Assembly: GCF_003261055.1 (NCBI RefSeq)
Contig: NZ_CP030073.1
Span: 6,200,001-6,264,000 of the forward strand
Source: Streptomyces cadmiisoli
Lineage (GTDB): Bacteria; Actinomycetota; Actinomycetes; Streptomycetales; Streptomycetaceae
DNA: 64,000 nucleotides
Direction: 5' to 3'
Shown here: one piece after another, positions 50,334 through 58,757 of the stretch
Layout: each line of letters opens with the position of its first letter
Position numbering within the stretch: position 1 is the first letter of the stretch
Position numbers and translations under genes: made by a program
Notes under the pieces: model-generated
Databases searched by the model: none
Told to the model about the DNA's origin: nothing
What the model saw: the letters and a program-made list of their open reading frames with translations, nothing else

Positions 50334-51211
50334 ACGCCAAGGCCGCCAAGACTGTTCTCCCCGCCGTCGCGATGACGGCGGTATCCATGGTGCTGACTCT
50401 GGCCGTGGTCCTGATATGGCTCGGCGCAGCGGTGCCGTGGCCGGTCGCCCTGGTTGTCGGTCTCGGGATCGACGGCGGATGGCTGGCAACCCTCGCCTAC
50501 GAACGGCGCCTGGCCGCGCAGGGCGACCACAACCGGGCGGTCACCGCCGTCGGCTGGTCCTTCGGAGCTTTGGCAACCAGTGTTCTCGTAGCCCACGCCC
50601 TGACCGCGGAAGACTCCGCCGGCGCGTGGCTCGCGGTCGCGTGGCTGCCGATCGCCGCGAAAGCTCTGTGGCTGGTCCACGGCCTGTGGGAGCGCACCGC
50701 GCTCACCCCGGTCGCATTGGATGCGATCCGCGGGATTCAGCAGGAAGCACGCGACGAGGCGGCCGTGGCCCGCGCCCGGCTGCGGGCCGAAGCGTCGACG
50801 GAGGAGACGCGGCTGACGGCCGTGACGGAGGCCGGTGCACGCGTCGCGCGGGTGCAGGCGAAGACGGCAGAGACGCTGTCTCAGGCGTGGTCGACGCTGG
50901 AGACTGCGCGGCAGGGTGACGGCACGAACCGTGCTCTGACGTGCGTCACAGAGCGCGTCACACCCGCGTCACAGCCGATGTGGAAGCTGCCCGTATGGGG
51001 TCCCAGTGAGTCGGTCCCTGCCATCGAGGCGGTTCCCGCGCTGACCAACGCGGAGCTTGACGCCATCGTGGCCGACATCCTGCACACCGAGGGGTCGGCG
51101 ATGCCGTACCGCGAGCTGTCCGCCCGCTTCCGGGCCCTGGGACACAGCGCCGGGGAGACCCGGCTGCGTGCCTCCTTCGGGCGCGTGGTCCGCAAGGAGC
51201 CTGCCGCATGA
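50330..51211 (+). CDS. SpdB-like intramycelial spread membrane protein
   Basis: A 293-residue protein with four N-terminal membrane helices (to about residue 130), a helical Ala/Arg/Glu-rich coiled-coil segment (about 140-195) and a C-terminal winged-helix-like end (PYRELSARFRALGHSAGETR). This layout is that of Spd proteins, which help conjugative elements spread between compartments of a mycelium. It is coupled by ATGA overlaps to both neighbours. Confidence 0.75.
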   Translation: MNAKAAKTVLPAVAMTAVSMVLTLAVVLIWLGAAVPWPVALVVGLGIDGGWLATLAYERRLAAQGDHNRAVTAVGWSFGALATSVLVAHALTAEDSAGAWLAVAWLPIAAKALWLVHGLWERTALTPVALDAIRGIQQEARDEAAVARARLRAEASTEETRLTAVTEAGARVARVQAKTAETLSQAWSTLETARQGDGTNRALTCVTERVTPASQPMWKLPVWGPSESVPAIEAVPALTNAELDAIVADILHTEGSAMPYRELSARFRALGHSAGETRLRASFGRVVRKEPAA

Positions 51212-51822
51212 GCACCGTGGCCCTGACGCTGATTGCCGCCTTATGGGCGGCAGGGTGGGCCGTCCAAACGGTGTGGATGTCACGTCGTCTGCGGACCGCC
51301 CGCAGGGACCCGCTGACCGGTCTGTGGACGCGGGACGCCTTCACCCGCCAGGCCCGCCGCCTGCTGCGCAACCGGCATGCGGTCGTGGTCCTGGCGGACG
51401 TGGACCGCTTCAAGCAGGTCAACGACACCCACGGCCACGCGGCCGGCGATACGCTCCTGGCCGCCACCGCGGCCCGGCTCGCCCACGCGGTAGGCCGGTC
51501 CGGCGTGGCTGGCCGGTTGGGCGGAGACGAGTTCGCGGCCGTTCTGATCGACCGTGACGGCACGGCCGCAGACCAACTCGCCGTCCTGGGCCGCATCCTG
51601 GCCCGCCCCGTCGAAACCGCGCCCGACGTGCACACCAGCGTCTCTCTGGGGTGGGTACGCCGGGCCGACCACCCCGACGAGGGCCTGTCGGCACTGCTGC
51701 GGCGCGCAGACGAGGCCATGTACGCAGCCAAGCGGACACCCTCCAACGTCCGCCGCGCCGCCCTGGGCCGTCTGCTCGCCTCCGTCACCGGACGCAGGCC
51801 CGGCCGCCGTAACACGGCATGA
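51208..51822 (+). CDS. GGDEF-domain diguanylate cyclase, membrane-anchored
   Basis: A 204-residue protein that should make c-di-GMP from two GTP. One membrane helix (about residues 3-23) leads directly into a complete GGDEF domain: DPLTGLWTRDAF, the metal-binding ADVDRFKQVNDTHGHAAGD (D64, D66), the active-site loop RLGGDEF (105-109), SVSLGWV and RADEAMYAAK. The RxxD inhibitory site that normally precedes GGDEF by five residues is absent (GRSG), so product feedback is not expected. It lies inside the coupled transfer operon. c-di-GMP blocks sporulation through BldD in Streptomyces, so it may alter host development. Confidence 0.88.
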   Translation: MSTVALTLIAALWAAGWAVQTVWMSRRLRTARRDPLTGLWTRDAFTRQARRLLRNRHAVVVLADVDRFKQVNDTHGHAAGDTLLAATAARLAHAVGRSGVAGRLGGDEFAAVLIDRDGTAADQLAVLGRILARPVETAPDVHTSVSLGWVRRADHPDEGLSALLRRADEAMYAAKRTPSNVRRAALGRLLASVTGRRPGRRNTA

Positions 51823-52145
51823 GCACCCTCCCCGCCTACCGATGGCGCCTAGCCCCCGACGGACTGGCCACCCGCCGCCAACTACGGGCCCGCGGCCTGC
51901 GGCCCGGTGGCCAGGACGTCGCCGCACAGCTCGAACGCCCCCGCCGACGGCGGGGGCCGCTGGTCGCCTACCTCTACCGCATCGACCTGGCCCTGCCTGT
52001 ACGGCCCATGACACCTGCCAAGTGGGAGGCGCTGGCGAAGGCCAACGCGGCCCGTCGCGCCTGCCCGGCCTGCCGGCGCGATGCCGGATACGTCATCCCC
52101 GCCTCGCTCGGCACCTGCGTGTCCTGCGCTGGCCCCGGGGCGTGA
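51819..52145 (+). CDS. RRQRL-motif-like small zinc-binding protein
   Basis: A 108-residue basic protein with a conserved-looking LATRRQLRARGLRPGGQD segment and a four-Cys zinc knuckle (RRACPACRRDAG .. GTCVSCAG). It fits the RRQRL-motif zinc-binding family of Streptomyces AICEs. A DNA- or RNA-binding role is likely but unproven. It starts inside the GGDEF stop (ATGA). Confidence 0.75.
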   Translation: MSTLPAYRWRLAPDGLATRRQLRARGLRPGGQDVAAQLERPRRRRGPLVAYLYRIDLALPVRPMTPAKWEALAKANAARRACPACRRDAGYVIPASLGTCVSCAGPGA

Positions 52146-52148
52146 TCA

Positions 52149-52310
52149 CTACAGGCTGTCAAAGATTCGCGCGACGGCATCCCGGATCCGGTACCAGCGC
52201 CGGTGCTGCTTGCTGCAATACCGCCGCCTGCGCCACCAGCTGCGCGGCTGCGGCACCGGCGCACGACACCACTTGCACGGCCGCGTACGGACCGCGGATT
52301 CCCCACCCAT
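52149..52310 (-). CDS. Tiny zinc-finger protein on the opposite strand
   Basis: A 53-residue protein: TRPCKWCRAPVPQPRSWWRR RRYCSKQHRRWYRIRDA, a compact Cys4/Cys3His finger with very basic flanks. It is the only minus-strand gene within the transfer operon and reads against the RRQRL gene. The ATG at 52310 is preceded by a weak GGCGG leader. The pattern of CxxC, about 16 residues, then CSxxH supports a real gene; expression could counter the operon. Confidence 0.6.
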   Translation of the reverse strand: MGGESAVRTRPCKWCRAPVPQPRSWWRRRRYCSKQHRRWYRIRDAVARIFDSL

Positions 52311-52366
52311 GCCGCACACCGTAAACCGCCTACCCGGTCCCGCAGGGACCCAACAGGGAGTACCTG

Positions 52367-52684
52367 ATGGGCAATTCCGACATCCGCCGTCTGGACCGAG
52401 AGATCCAGGCGACCACGAAGAAGCTCGAAGCGGTCCGGCGGGGCGAGTGGTGGCCGCTGAACGGCAGCGAGCGGCGTGCCATGGCCCGCGCCTTGGCGGG
52501 CGGCTCCTACCGCGCCGCACGTGGCCGCGGCACCGGCCGCGCTGAGCAACGGATGGACACCACCGCCTCGGCCGCAGAGACGCGGCTGAACGCGGAGTTG
52601 ACCGCCCTGCACGGCGAGCGTCAGCGGCTCATCACCGAAGCCGCACGCACGAAGGCCGCGAAGAAGTCTTCCGGCTGGTGGTGA
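52367..52684 (+). CDS. Hypothetical helical protein upstream of tra
   Basis: A 105-residue, highly charged helical protein (IRRLDREIQATTKKLEAVRR, ELTALHGERQRLITEAARTK) with an Arg/Gly centre. AGGGAG precedes the ATG. No family is recognised; it belongs to the accessory transfer genes by position. Confidence 0.68.
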   Translation: MGNSDIRRLDREIQATTKKLEAVRRGEWWPLNGSERRAMARALAGGSYRAARGRGTGRAEQRMDTTASAAETRLNAELTALHGERQRLITEAARTKAAKKSSGWW

Positions 52685-52791
52685 CCAGCCACAACGCCGG
52701 GGTGACCGCCTCTTTCCACGGACACGGCCACCCCGGCTCTCACTCCCGAACTCCCGCCCCCGAAAAGGGGGCAGTCAGGAGCTTTCCCAGC

Positions 52792-54918
52792 ATGGCTGAG
52801 AACGTCGTCCACCTCCACAAGCCCACCGACCCCCCGACCGCCGACACGGCACCCACCGTGCTGACCGTCGTCCCGGACGCCCCGCCGATGCCGCGTGTGC
52901 CGCTGTGGGTGCGTTCCGGGCGTACGGTGAAGACGGCCGTCACGCACGAGAACACCAAGTCGACCGTGCGCGCGGTAGCGCGGCACGGCCTGTACACGTT
53001 CAACGGGGGCCGGATCGTGGCCCGCCGCACGTGGGACGGCCGTACCGGTGCCCGGTACGAGCGGATGATCCGGGCGGCGGAAGCCGCGGGGAACCTGGAA
53101 GCGGCCGAAGAGTGGGAGGAGCGGTTGCAGCGCTTCCGCGCCGCCCGCCACCACCGCCGCATGGACCTCCTCCACTCGCCCGTCGACGCGGCCAAGGGCG
53201 CTCTGGTCGGGACCGGCATGGGCATAGGCGGCCTGGTCGCCCTCGGTGTGGTCATGGCCATCGCCAACGAGGACATCAGCGACGTCATCACCCCGATCAG
53301 CGCCGTCATCGAGTTCATCGCCCTGCTGATCCGGATCGTTCAGGTCGTGTGGGGACCGCTCATCTCGATCGGCCCGTTCCTTGCCCTGCTCGCGCTGTGG
53401 TCGGTCGGCCGCAAGCAGCAAGCCGCACCCCAGTGGGCACTCCCGGCGAACATCCGCACGGGTGAGGGTGAGCCGATCACCCCGTCCATCGTGGTCAAGG
53501 CCCTGCGCGACCTCGGAGTACCGGCGCTGCGCAACGCCATCAAGGAGATGGGTGACGCCGGCGCGTCCATGCTGGGACCGATCCGGATCGCCGGATGCGG
53601 TGTGGAAGTCGACGTGACCTTGCCTTCCGGGGTGGCCACCAACGAGGTGCAGGGCAGGCGCAGGAAGCTTGCCGAGAACCTGACCCGGCATGAGCACGAG
53701 GTGTTCATCACGATCCCGGAAGCCGCCCGGACGGTGCGGTTGTGGATCGCCGACTCCGGGGCGCTGGATGAGCCGATCGGCCCGTCGCCGCTGGTCACCG
53801 ATGAGACGCTGACCGCGAACTACAAGACCGGTCGGGCCCCGTGGGGGCAGGATCTGCGCGGTGATGCCGCGGAGCTGAGCGTGTATCAGCGCCATTTGCT
53901 GGTCACGGGTCTGTCCAACCAGGGCAAGACCGCCGCCCTGCGCGCGCTCGCCCTGTGGCTGGCACTGGACCGCACCGTGCAGTTCTGGATCGCCGACCTG
54001 AAGGGCATCGGCGACTGGGCACCCTTCGACGGCATCGCGAAGGTCCTGATCGAGGGCCCCTCGGACAGTCACTGCGTTCAGGCCACCGAGATGGTTGAGG
54101 ATGCGGTCGAGGAGATGAACCGGCGCATCGAGGCGATCCGTAAGGATCCGTCGATCGTGTTCCCGCCGCTGATCGTGCTGGTCGATGAGGCACAGAAGGC
54201 GTTCATGTGCCCGGCCAAGGGCGAGGACGGCCGCCCCTACGGCGGCTCCAAAGCCACCTCCCGCTACTTCATGGCCGTGCGTGAGATCCACAACCAGGGC
54301 CGTGCGGTCGACGTGCTGATGTGGCAGGGCACGCAGGACCCGACCGACCAGAACCTTCCCAAGCTGGTCCGAGAGGGCGCCCACACCCGTGCATCCCTCG
54401 TGGTCGGCACCGAATCGCAGGCTGAGATGGCGCTCGGGGCCAAGGCCGTCAACGCCGGCGCCGCCCCGCACCTGCTGCGCCAGGGCCTGGACAAGGGCAC
54501 GCTCGTGGTCGCCTCCGACGGGATCGCCATCCCCGCCGGTCAGGCCTCCATCACCGTGCGCACCCACTTCATCGATGACGAGCCGGCCGCCGAGATCGCC
54601 GCCCGGGCCAAGGCCCTGCGCGACGGTGTGACGACCCTGCGTGTCATCGACCGGGACGAGGAACGAGACGCGCTCGCCGACGTGGCCGCCGTCATCGGCG
54701 ACGCCGCGCGTCTGCGCACCGATGAGGTGCTGAAGCGGCTGCACGTGCTGGACACGGCCGTCTACCGCGAGTGGAACAACGGCCGCCTGAAGCGGCTGCT
54801 GGAGGAGCACGGCGAGGAGCCGAAGAAGTCCCACGGGGTCATGGTCGTACGCCGTGACGACGTGGCCCGCGCGCTCGCCAACCGTGATAACGAGGGTTCC
54901 GCTTCCGCTGCCGAGTAG
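52792..54918 (+). CDS. tra: FtsK/SpoIIIE-like conjugal transfer translocase (TraB type)
   Basis: A 708-residue DNA pump that moves double-stranded element DNA into recipient hyphae. Two or more membrane helices lie near residues 140-210. The FtsK motor domain has Walker A VTGLSNQGKTAALRA (about residues 370-382) and Walker B LIVLVDEAQKA (about 460). The C-terminus ends in a winged-helix-like region that in TraB proteins recognises 8-bp clt repeats. ATG 52792, with CAGGAG upstream, is chosen over an ATG at 52678 that overlaps the previous gene and has a non-conserved lead. Confidence 0.92.
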   Translation: MAENVVHLHKPTDPPTADTAPTVLTVVPDAPPMPRVPLWVRSGRTVKTAVTHENTKSTVRAVARHGLYTFNGGRIVARRTWDGRTGARYERMIRAAEAAGNLEAAEEWEERLQRFRAARHHRRMDLLHSPVDAAKGALVGTGMGIGGLVALGVVMAIANEDISDVITPISAVIEFIALLIRIVQVVWGPLISIGPFLALLALWSVGRKQQAAPQWALPANIRTGEGEPITPSIVVKALRDLGVPALRNAIKEMGDAGASMLGPIRIAGCGVEVDVTLPSGVATNEVQGRRRKLAENLTRHEHEVFITIPEAARTVRLWIADSGALDEPIGPSPLVTDETLTANYKTGRAPWGQDLRGDAAELSVYQRHLLVTGLSNQGKTAALRALALWLALDRTVQFWIADLKGIGDWAPFDGIAKVLIEGPSDSHCVQATEMVEDAVEEMNRRIEAIRKDPSIVFPPLIVLVDEAQKAFMCPAKGEDGRPYGGSKATSRYFMAVREIHNQGRAVDVLMWQGTQDPTDQNLPKLVREGAHTRASLVVGTESQAEMALGAKAVNAGAAPHLLRQGLDKGTLVVASDGIAIPAGQASITVRTHFIDDEPAAEIAARAKALRDGVTTLRVIDRDEERDALADVAAVIGDAARLRTDEVLKRLHVLDTAVYREWNNGRLKRLLEEHGEEPKKSHGVMVVRRDDVARALANRDNEGSASAAE

Positions 54919-55122
54919 CGGGGAGGAACGAACCTCCGGCCCGGGGAGGCGGGGAGAACTCCCCAACCCCCTCCCCGGGCCCGCATCCCCGCGCTGATCA
55001 GCACAAACATCGTTTCAGGGAGGCGGGGAGGCTGCCTGCTCAGACCCCTGAAACACCCCTCCACACGGCACCCCCAAGGGTGTGCCGCTGCCTCCCCCAC
55101 CGCGCACCGGAAGGGATTCCGC

Positions 55123-55587
55123 ATGTACCCCGACCACACCCACGGCGCACCCGTTCAGCGGGCCGTGGAAGTCCACCAACCCACCCCGTACCCGCCCACC
55201 GTCGCCATCCCGGCACCGTTCGTTGCGGTGCAGCCGGGCGCCGTTCCGGCGGTGGCGAGCGTCGTCCTTCCGGACGGCCGCGTCGTCACCGGCTACGCCA
55301 TGAGCCCGGTGCAGCCCGAGCCGGTCGCCGCGAAACCGGCCGTCTCCCGCGCGGCGGTGAACGTCGCTCTCGGGGGCGTCGGTTTCCTCGCGGTGTGCGG
55401 CGGACTGCTGCTGCTCACCACGTTCATTGCTGCGCTCACCGCGCTGATCACCCAGCTCATCACGCTGGCCGCCGTCATCTTCGGCGGATGGATCGCCGTA
55501 CAGATCTTCGGCGCCAACCGGCACGGCGGCGGGACCACGGTCAACATCCGCAGGGCTGTGATCAAGCGCAACCACTTCCACGGCTAG
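55123..55587 (+). CDS. Spd-like membrane protein
   Basis: A 154-residue protein. It has a Pro/Val-rich N-terminus, two long hydrophobic helices (FLAVCGGLLLLTTFIAAL and LITLAAVIFGGWIAVQIF) and a basic C-terminal tail (RRAVIKRNHFHG). It lies between tra and the replication pair, a usual spot for spread genes. The name rests on position and topology. Confidence 0.7.
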   Translation: MYPDHTHGAPVQRAVEVHQPTPYPPTVAIPAPFVAVQPGAVPAVASVVLPDGRVVTGYAMSPVQPEPVAAKPAVSRAAVNVALGGVGFLAVCGGLLLLTTFIAALTALITQLITLAAVIFGGWIAVQIFGANRHGGGTTVNIRRAVIKRNHFHG

Positions 55588-55676
55588 CTACGCCAAGGGC
55601 GGCCCCCGCTCACGCCAATGAATCCGGGGCCGCCCTTGCCAGCCAGAACCCATCAAGGAACTGGAGACACCCCAGG

Positions 55677-56528
55677 ATGACGCAACCCACGCCCTACCCG
55701 CAGCACACGGCGCTGAGCCTCGCAGCCTCCGGCGTGCCCGTGCTGCCCCTGCGCCGGGGCAAGGTCCCGTTCGGCAACTGCAAGGCGTGCGCGGACAACG
55801 CGTGCGGCGGCCGGCCAAACATGAAGGCCCCGGGCCCGTGCCGCTGCCCGGCCCCCTGCCACGCCTGGGCCGCCGCCACCACCGTCCCTGCCGTCATCGT
55901 TTCGCCCTCGTGGGCGGTGGCGTGGCCGCGGGCGGTGTGCGTCGGCTACCACCCCGGCGGCGCTGACCTGACCGTGGTCGACCTGGACGACGCAGACGCC
56001 ATCGCCTGGGCCCGTACCACCCTGCCCGTCACCCGGACCGTGCCGACAACGCGCGGCGAGCACTGGATCTACCGAGGCACCATGGCTTCCTCGAACGGGG
56101 TGCGTCCCGGCGTCGACATCAAGTCGACCATGTCCTACGCCCGCTACCTCGGGCCCGGCACCGGCACCATGACCGCCCTGCCGGACGCAGTGCGCGCGCT
56201 GGCCATGAGGGAGCCCTCCCCGATCAGGCCGGCGCCGCACGCGGTCGCCGTGCCCGCACGGTCTGCGAACGAGGAGTGCCGTCACCGCACGCCCGCCTAC
56301 CTGGACCGCGGCATCGCCATGGCCGAACAACGCATCACCGAAGCCACCTGCGCGGTCCATACGACCGTGTACCGAACCTTCCTCGCCGTGCTGTCCACGC
56401 ACGGCCGGTGCGGCTGCCTCACCGACACCCACGTTGCACGGTTGTTCACCGCCGCGCGAGCCAAGGGCGAAACCGCCCGGCATTGCACCGACGCGTGGAC
56501 CAACGCCCGCACCCGGTTGGGACTGTGA
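55677..56528 (+). CDS. Bifunctional DNA primase/polymerase (Prim-Pol)
   Basis: A 283-residue archaeo-eukaryotic primase-like protein. It has an N-terminal Cys-rich insertion (FGNCKACADNACGGRPNMKA) and the catalytic core DLTVVDLDDADAIAWA with the metal Asp residues. TRGEHWIYRG and GVDIKSTMSYARYLGPGTGT are typical of the family. It replicates the excised circle before or after transfer, taking the place of RepSA. The ATG at 55677 follows CCAGG. The ATPase gene starts two bases after its stop. Confidence 0.87.
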   Translation: MTQPTPYPQHTALSLAASGVPVLPLRRGKVPFGNCKACADNACGGRPNMKAPGPCRCPAPCHAWAAATTVPAVIVSPSWAVAWPRAVCVGYHPGGADLTVVDLDDADAIAWARTTLPVTRTVPTTRGEHWIYRGTMASSNGVRPGVDIKSTMSYARYLGPGTGTMTALPDAVRALAMREPSPIRPAPHAVAVPARSANEECRHRTPAYLDRGIAMAEQRITEATCAVHTTVYRTFLAVLSTHGRCGCLTDTHVARLFTAARAKGETARHCTDAWTNARTRLGL

Positions 56529-56530
56529 CC

Positions 56531-58003
56531 ATGCCCGACGACGAAAAGAACCCCGCCCGCGAAGTCATCACCGACTACGCGCAAGCGCACTTCCGGTACT
56601 TCCGCACCGCCGACGGCACCGTGTACGCGCAGCGCAACGGCCACCCCGTAGCCCGCCCAATTCGCTCCCAGGGCACCACGGGCAGCCACCGCCAGGAACT
56701 CATGGTCGGTCTCTTCCGCGATGGGCACGGCGTATTCAACGGCACCGCGCTCAAGGAAGCCTTGGACTTGATCGAAGCACTCGCGCTGACCGAGGACGTG
56801 CAGCCCGTCCACATCCGCGTCGCCCCGGGATTCGACGGGGCGACGTGGCTGGACCTGGGACGGACTGACGGACGCTCGGTTCGTATCCACCCCACGGGCT
56901 GGGACATCGCCGTCCCCGACCCGCGCGAAGTGTGCTGGCGACGCACCCAACTCACTGGAGAACTGCCCCTGCCCGCCAAGGACACCGACGGCAAAGGCAT
57001 CGATCTCCTGCTGAGGCTGACCAACTTCGCCAACGCCGCGACCGAATGCCTGGCCATCGCCTGGCTCATCGGCAGCCTCGGACCCTCGGTCCCCGTCCCG
57101 GCCCCGTTCCTCACCGGACCCCAGGGCGCCGGCAAGTCCTCCGCCGGTCGCATGCTCATCCGGATCATCGAGGGCATGAGCAGCGACCTGCGCCGCGCGC
57201 CGAAGGACGAGGAGAACCTGATCGCGGCAGTGGCCGCTGGGTGGGTCACCGCCCTGGACAACCTCTCCCACATGACCCCGGACCTGTCGGACGCGATGTG
57301 CTGCATCGTCACCGGCGCCGAGAACGTGAAACGCGCTCTCTTCACCGACGGGGACGTTTTCCGCGCTCGCTACCGTCGGCCCCTGCTTCTGACCGGTATC
57401 GACGTGGGAGTCATCCGCCCCGACCTCGCGGAGCGGCTCCTGCCCCTGCGTCTGGAACGCCCACGCGTCCGGCGCACCGAGGCGGAACTGTGGGCGGAGT
57501 ACGCGGAGGTTCTGCCCGTTGTCCTCGGCTCGCTCCTGGACCTCACGGTCAAGGTGCGCGCGGTCGAGGCGGAGACCCCCACCGACCTGCGCATGGCGGA
57601 CTTCGCGCACCTGTGTGCGCAGCTCGACGCGGCGACCGGCTTCGGAGCGCTCGCCGCGTACCGGGCCAGCCTGGACGACCTGAACGACGACGTGATCGAG
57701 GGCGACCTCCTGGCGCAGACCGTCCTCCGGCATGCCGCAGACATCGAGCCGGGCGCAGAGCAGCGGATGACTTCCACGGAGTGGCTGTACTGCCTCAGCT
57801 GCCTCTACACGGGCGAGGACTTCCGTCCCCTACCCAAGGGGTGGCCGACCACTGGCAAAGTCCTCTCCGACCGTCTGAAGCGTCTCCAGCCGACGCTGGC
57901 CGCCCGGGGCGTCCTCATCGACTCGGGCCGCACCAGGGAAGGCCGCTACATCGAAATGACCCGCTCCCAGGTCACGCCCCCGCACGAGCAACAGGTGTTC
58001 TGA
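56531..58003 (+). CDS. Replication ATPase/helicase partner of Prim-Pol
   Basis: A 490-residue AAA-type ATPase with Walker A FLTGPQGAGKSSAGRML and Walker B GWVTALDNLSHM. Arginine-finger-type residues lie in the RPLLLTGIDVGVIRPDLAER region. The C-terminal domain looks winged-helix (WLYCLSCLYTGEDFRPLPKG). In Prim-Pol AICEs this protein is the presumed replicative helicase or initiator. It is two bases after the primase stop, so they form a unit. Confidence 0.85.
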   Translation: MPDDEKNPAREVITDYAQAHFRYFRTADGTVYAQRNGHPVARPIRSQGTTGSHRQELMVGLFRDGHGVFNGTALKEALDLIEALALTEDVQPVHIRVAPGFDGATWLDLGRTDGRSVRIHPTGWDIAVPDPREVCWRRTQLTGELPLPAKDTDGKGIDLLLRLTNFANAATECLAIAWLIGSLGPSVPVPAPFLTGPQGAGKSSAGRMLIRIIEGMSSDLRRAPKDEENLIAAVAAGWVTALDNLSHMTPDLSDAMCCIVTGAENVKRALFTDGDVFRARYRRPLLLTGIDVGVIRPDLAERLLPLRLERPRVRRTEAELWAEYAEVLPVVLGSLLDLTVKVRAVEAETPTDLRMADFAHLCAQLDAATGFGALAAYRASLDDLNDDVIEGDLLAQTVLRHAADIEPGAEQRMTSTEWLYCLSCLYTGEDFRPLPKGWPTTGKVLSDRLKRLQPTLAARGVLIDSGRTREGRYIEMTRSQVTPPHEQQVF

Positions 58004-58181
58004 CCGGCACGACCCCCCACCACACAAGCAAGAGGAGCACCACCGGCCAGGCGTGCTCCTCTTGCTGTTCGGCGGCGGTGCCGCCTGCGCAGGACGCGCC
58101 GCGAAGCGGCTCGTTCTTCCCGCTCTGAGCCGCACTGCACCACCGCAGACCACCTCTCTTTTTCCTAAGTAGAGGAACGCT

Positions 58182-58388
58182 GCGTCACCGCGTCACCGGG
58201 CGCCCTGAAAGCAGCGGGTGACCTGCGCATACAGCCCGTGACGCAGACGTCGTCGGCTGCGTCACGCCGCGTCATCCGCGTCATCGGTGACGCACGGGCT
58301 GCGTCACCGACGACGCACGCCCCGTCCTCTGCGTCACCGCAAACCCACAGGTCAGGAGCCCTGAATGACGCAGGTGACGCGGTGACGC
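58182..58388. repeat. Array of about 12 GCGTCAC/GTGACGC repeats, candidate origin or transfer site
   Basis: The 7-mer GCGTCA(C/T), in both orientations, begins at 58182, 58190, 58238, 58259, 58269, 58278, 58287, 58301, 58331, 58365, 58374 and 58382. The repeats fill a 435-bp gap between the replication ATPase and xis. An iteron-type origin bound by the replication proteins is the simplest reading. A clt locus bound by the Tra winged helix is the alternative, since TraB recognises clusters of about 8-bp repeats. Confidence 0.65.
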
Positions 58389-58439
58389 AGAAATTCGCAC
58401 CTCGGACACACGCGGCCATGCCCTCTGCCTGGAGTTCCT

Positions 58440-58679
58440 ATGGCAATGCCGACAACCCCCGGCCCCCTCGCCACTCTCCGAGGCGGCCTCCCCGACCGGT
58501 ACCTCACCCCCAACGACATCGCCGACATGTTCGGCGTGCCGCTCGAAACCGTCTACCAGTGGCGCAGGAAGCGCACCGGGCCGCCCGGCTTCCGTATCGG
58601 TAAGCACGTCCGTTACGACCCGGTCGACGTTCGCGCCTACGTCGCTCAGCGCAAGGGCGTCTGCGGGGGCCCCGCCTAG
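58440..58679 (+). CDS. xis: Excisionase, MerR-like helix-turn-helix
   Basis: A 79-residue DNA-bending protein with a winged helix-turn-helix (YLTPNDIADMFGVPLETVYQ, then WRRKRTGPPGFRIGKHVRYD). It is expected to direct the integrase toward excision. GGAG precedes the ATG. A long hairpin separates it from the integrase gene. Confidence 0.87.
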   Translation: MAMPTTPGPLATLRGGLPDRYLTPNDIADMFGVPLETVYQWRRKRTGPPGFRIGKHVRYDPVDVRAYVAQRKGVCGGPA

Positions 58680-58697
58680 TCAACCGCCCCACCCAGA

Positions 58698-58734
58698 CAG
58701 CAGGGAGAGCCGCTGGAAGCGGCTCTCCCTGCTG
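58698..58734 (+). terminator. Hairpin between xis and int
   Basis: Perfect 17-bp arms (CAGCAGGGAGAGCCGCT and complement) with a 3-base loop. It may attenuate int expression relative to xis, or occlude the int ribosome site. Confidence 0.7.
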
Positions 58735-58757
58735 CATGTCGAGAGGACCACCGCCGT

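Noticed and set aside
52678..52791. Earlier start for the Tra protein
   Set aside because: It overlaps the previous gene and lacks a ribosome site; CAGGAG before 52792 is better.
58165..58419. Minus-strand 84-codon frame across the GTGACGC array
   Set aside because: It merely translates the repeats and has no ribosome site; the region is better explained as a binding-site array.
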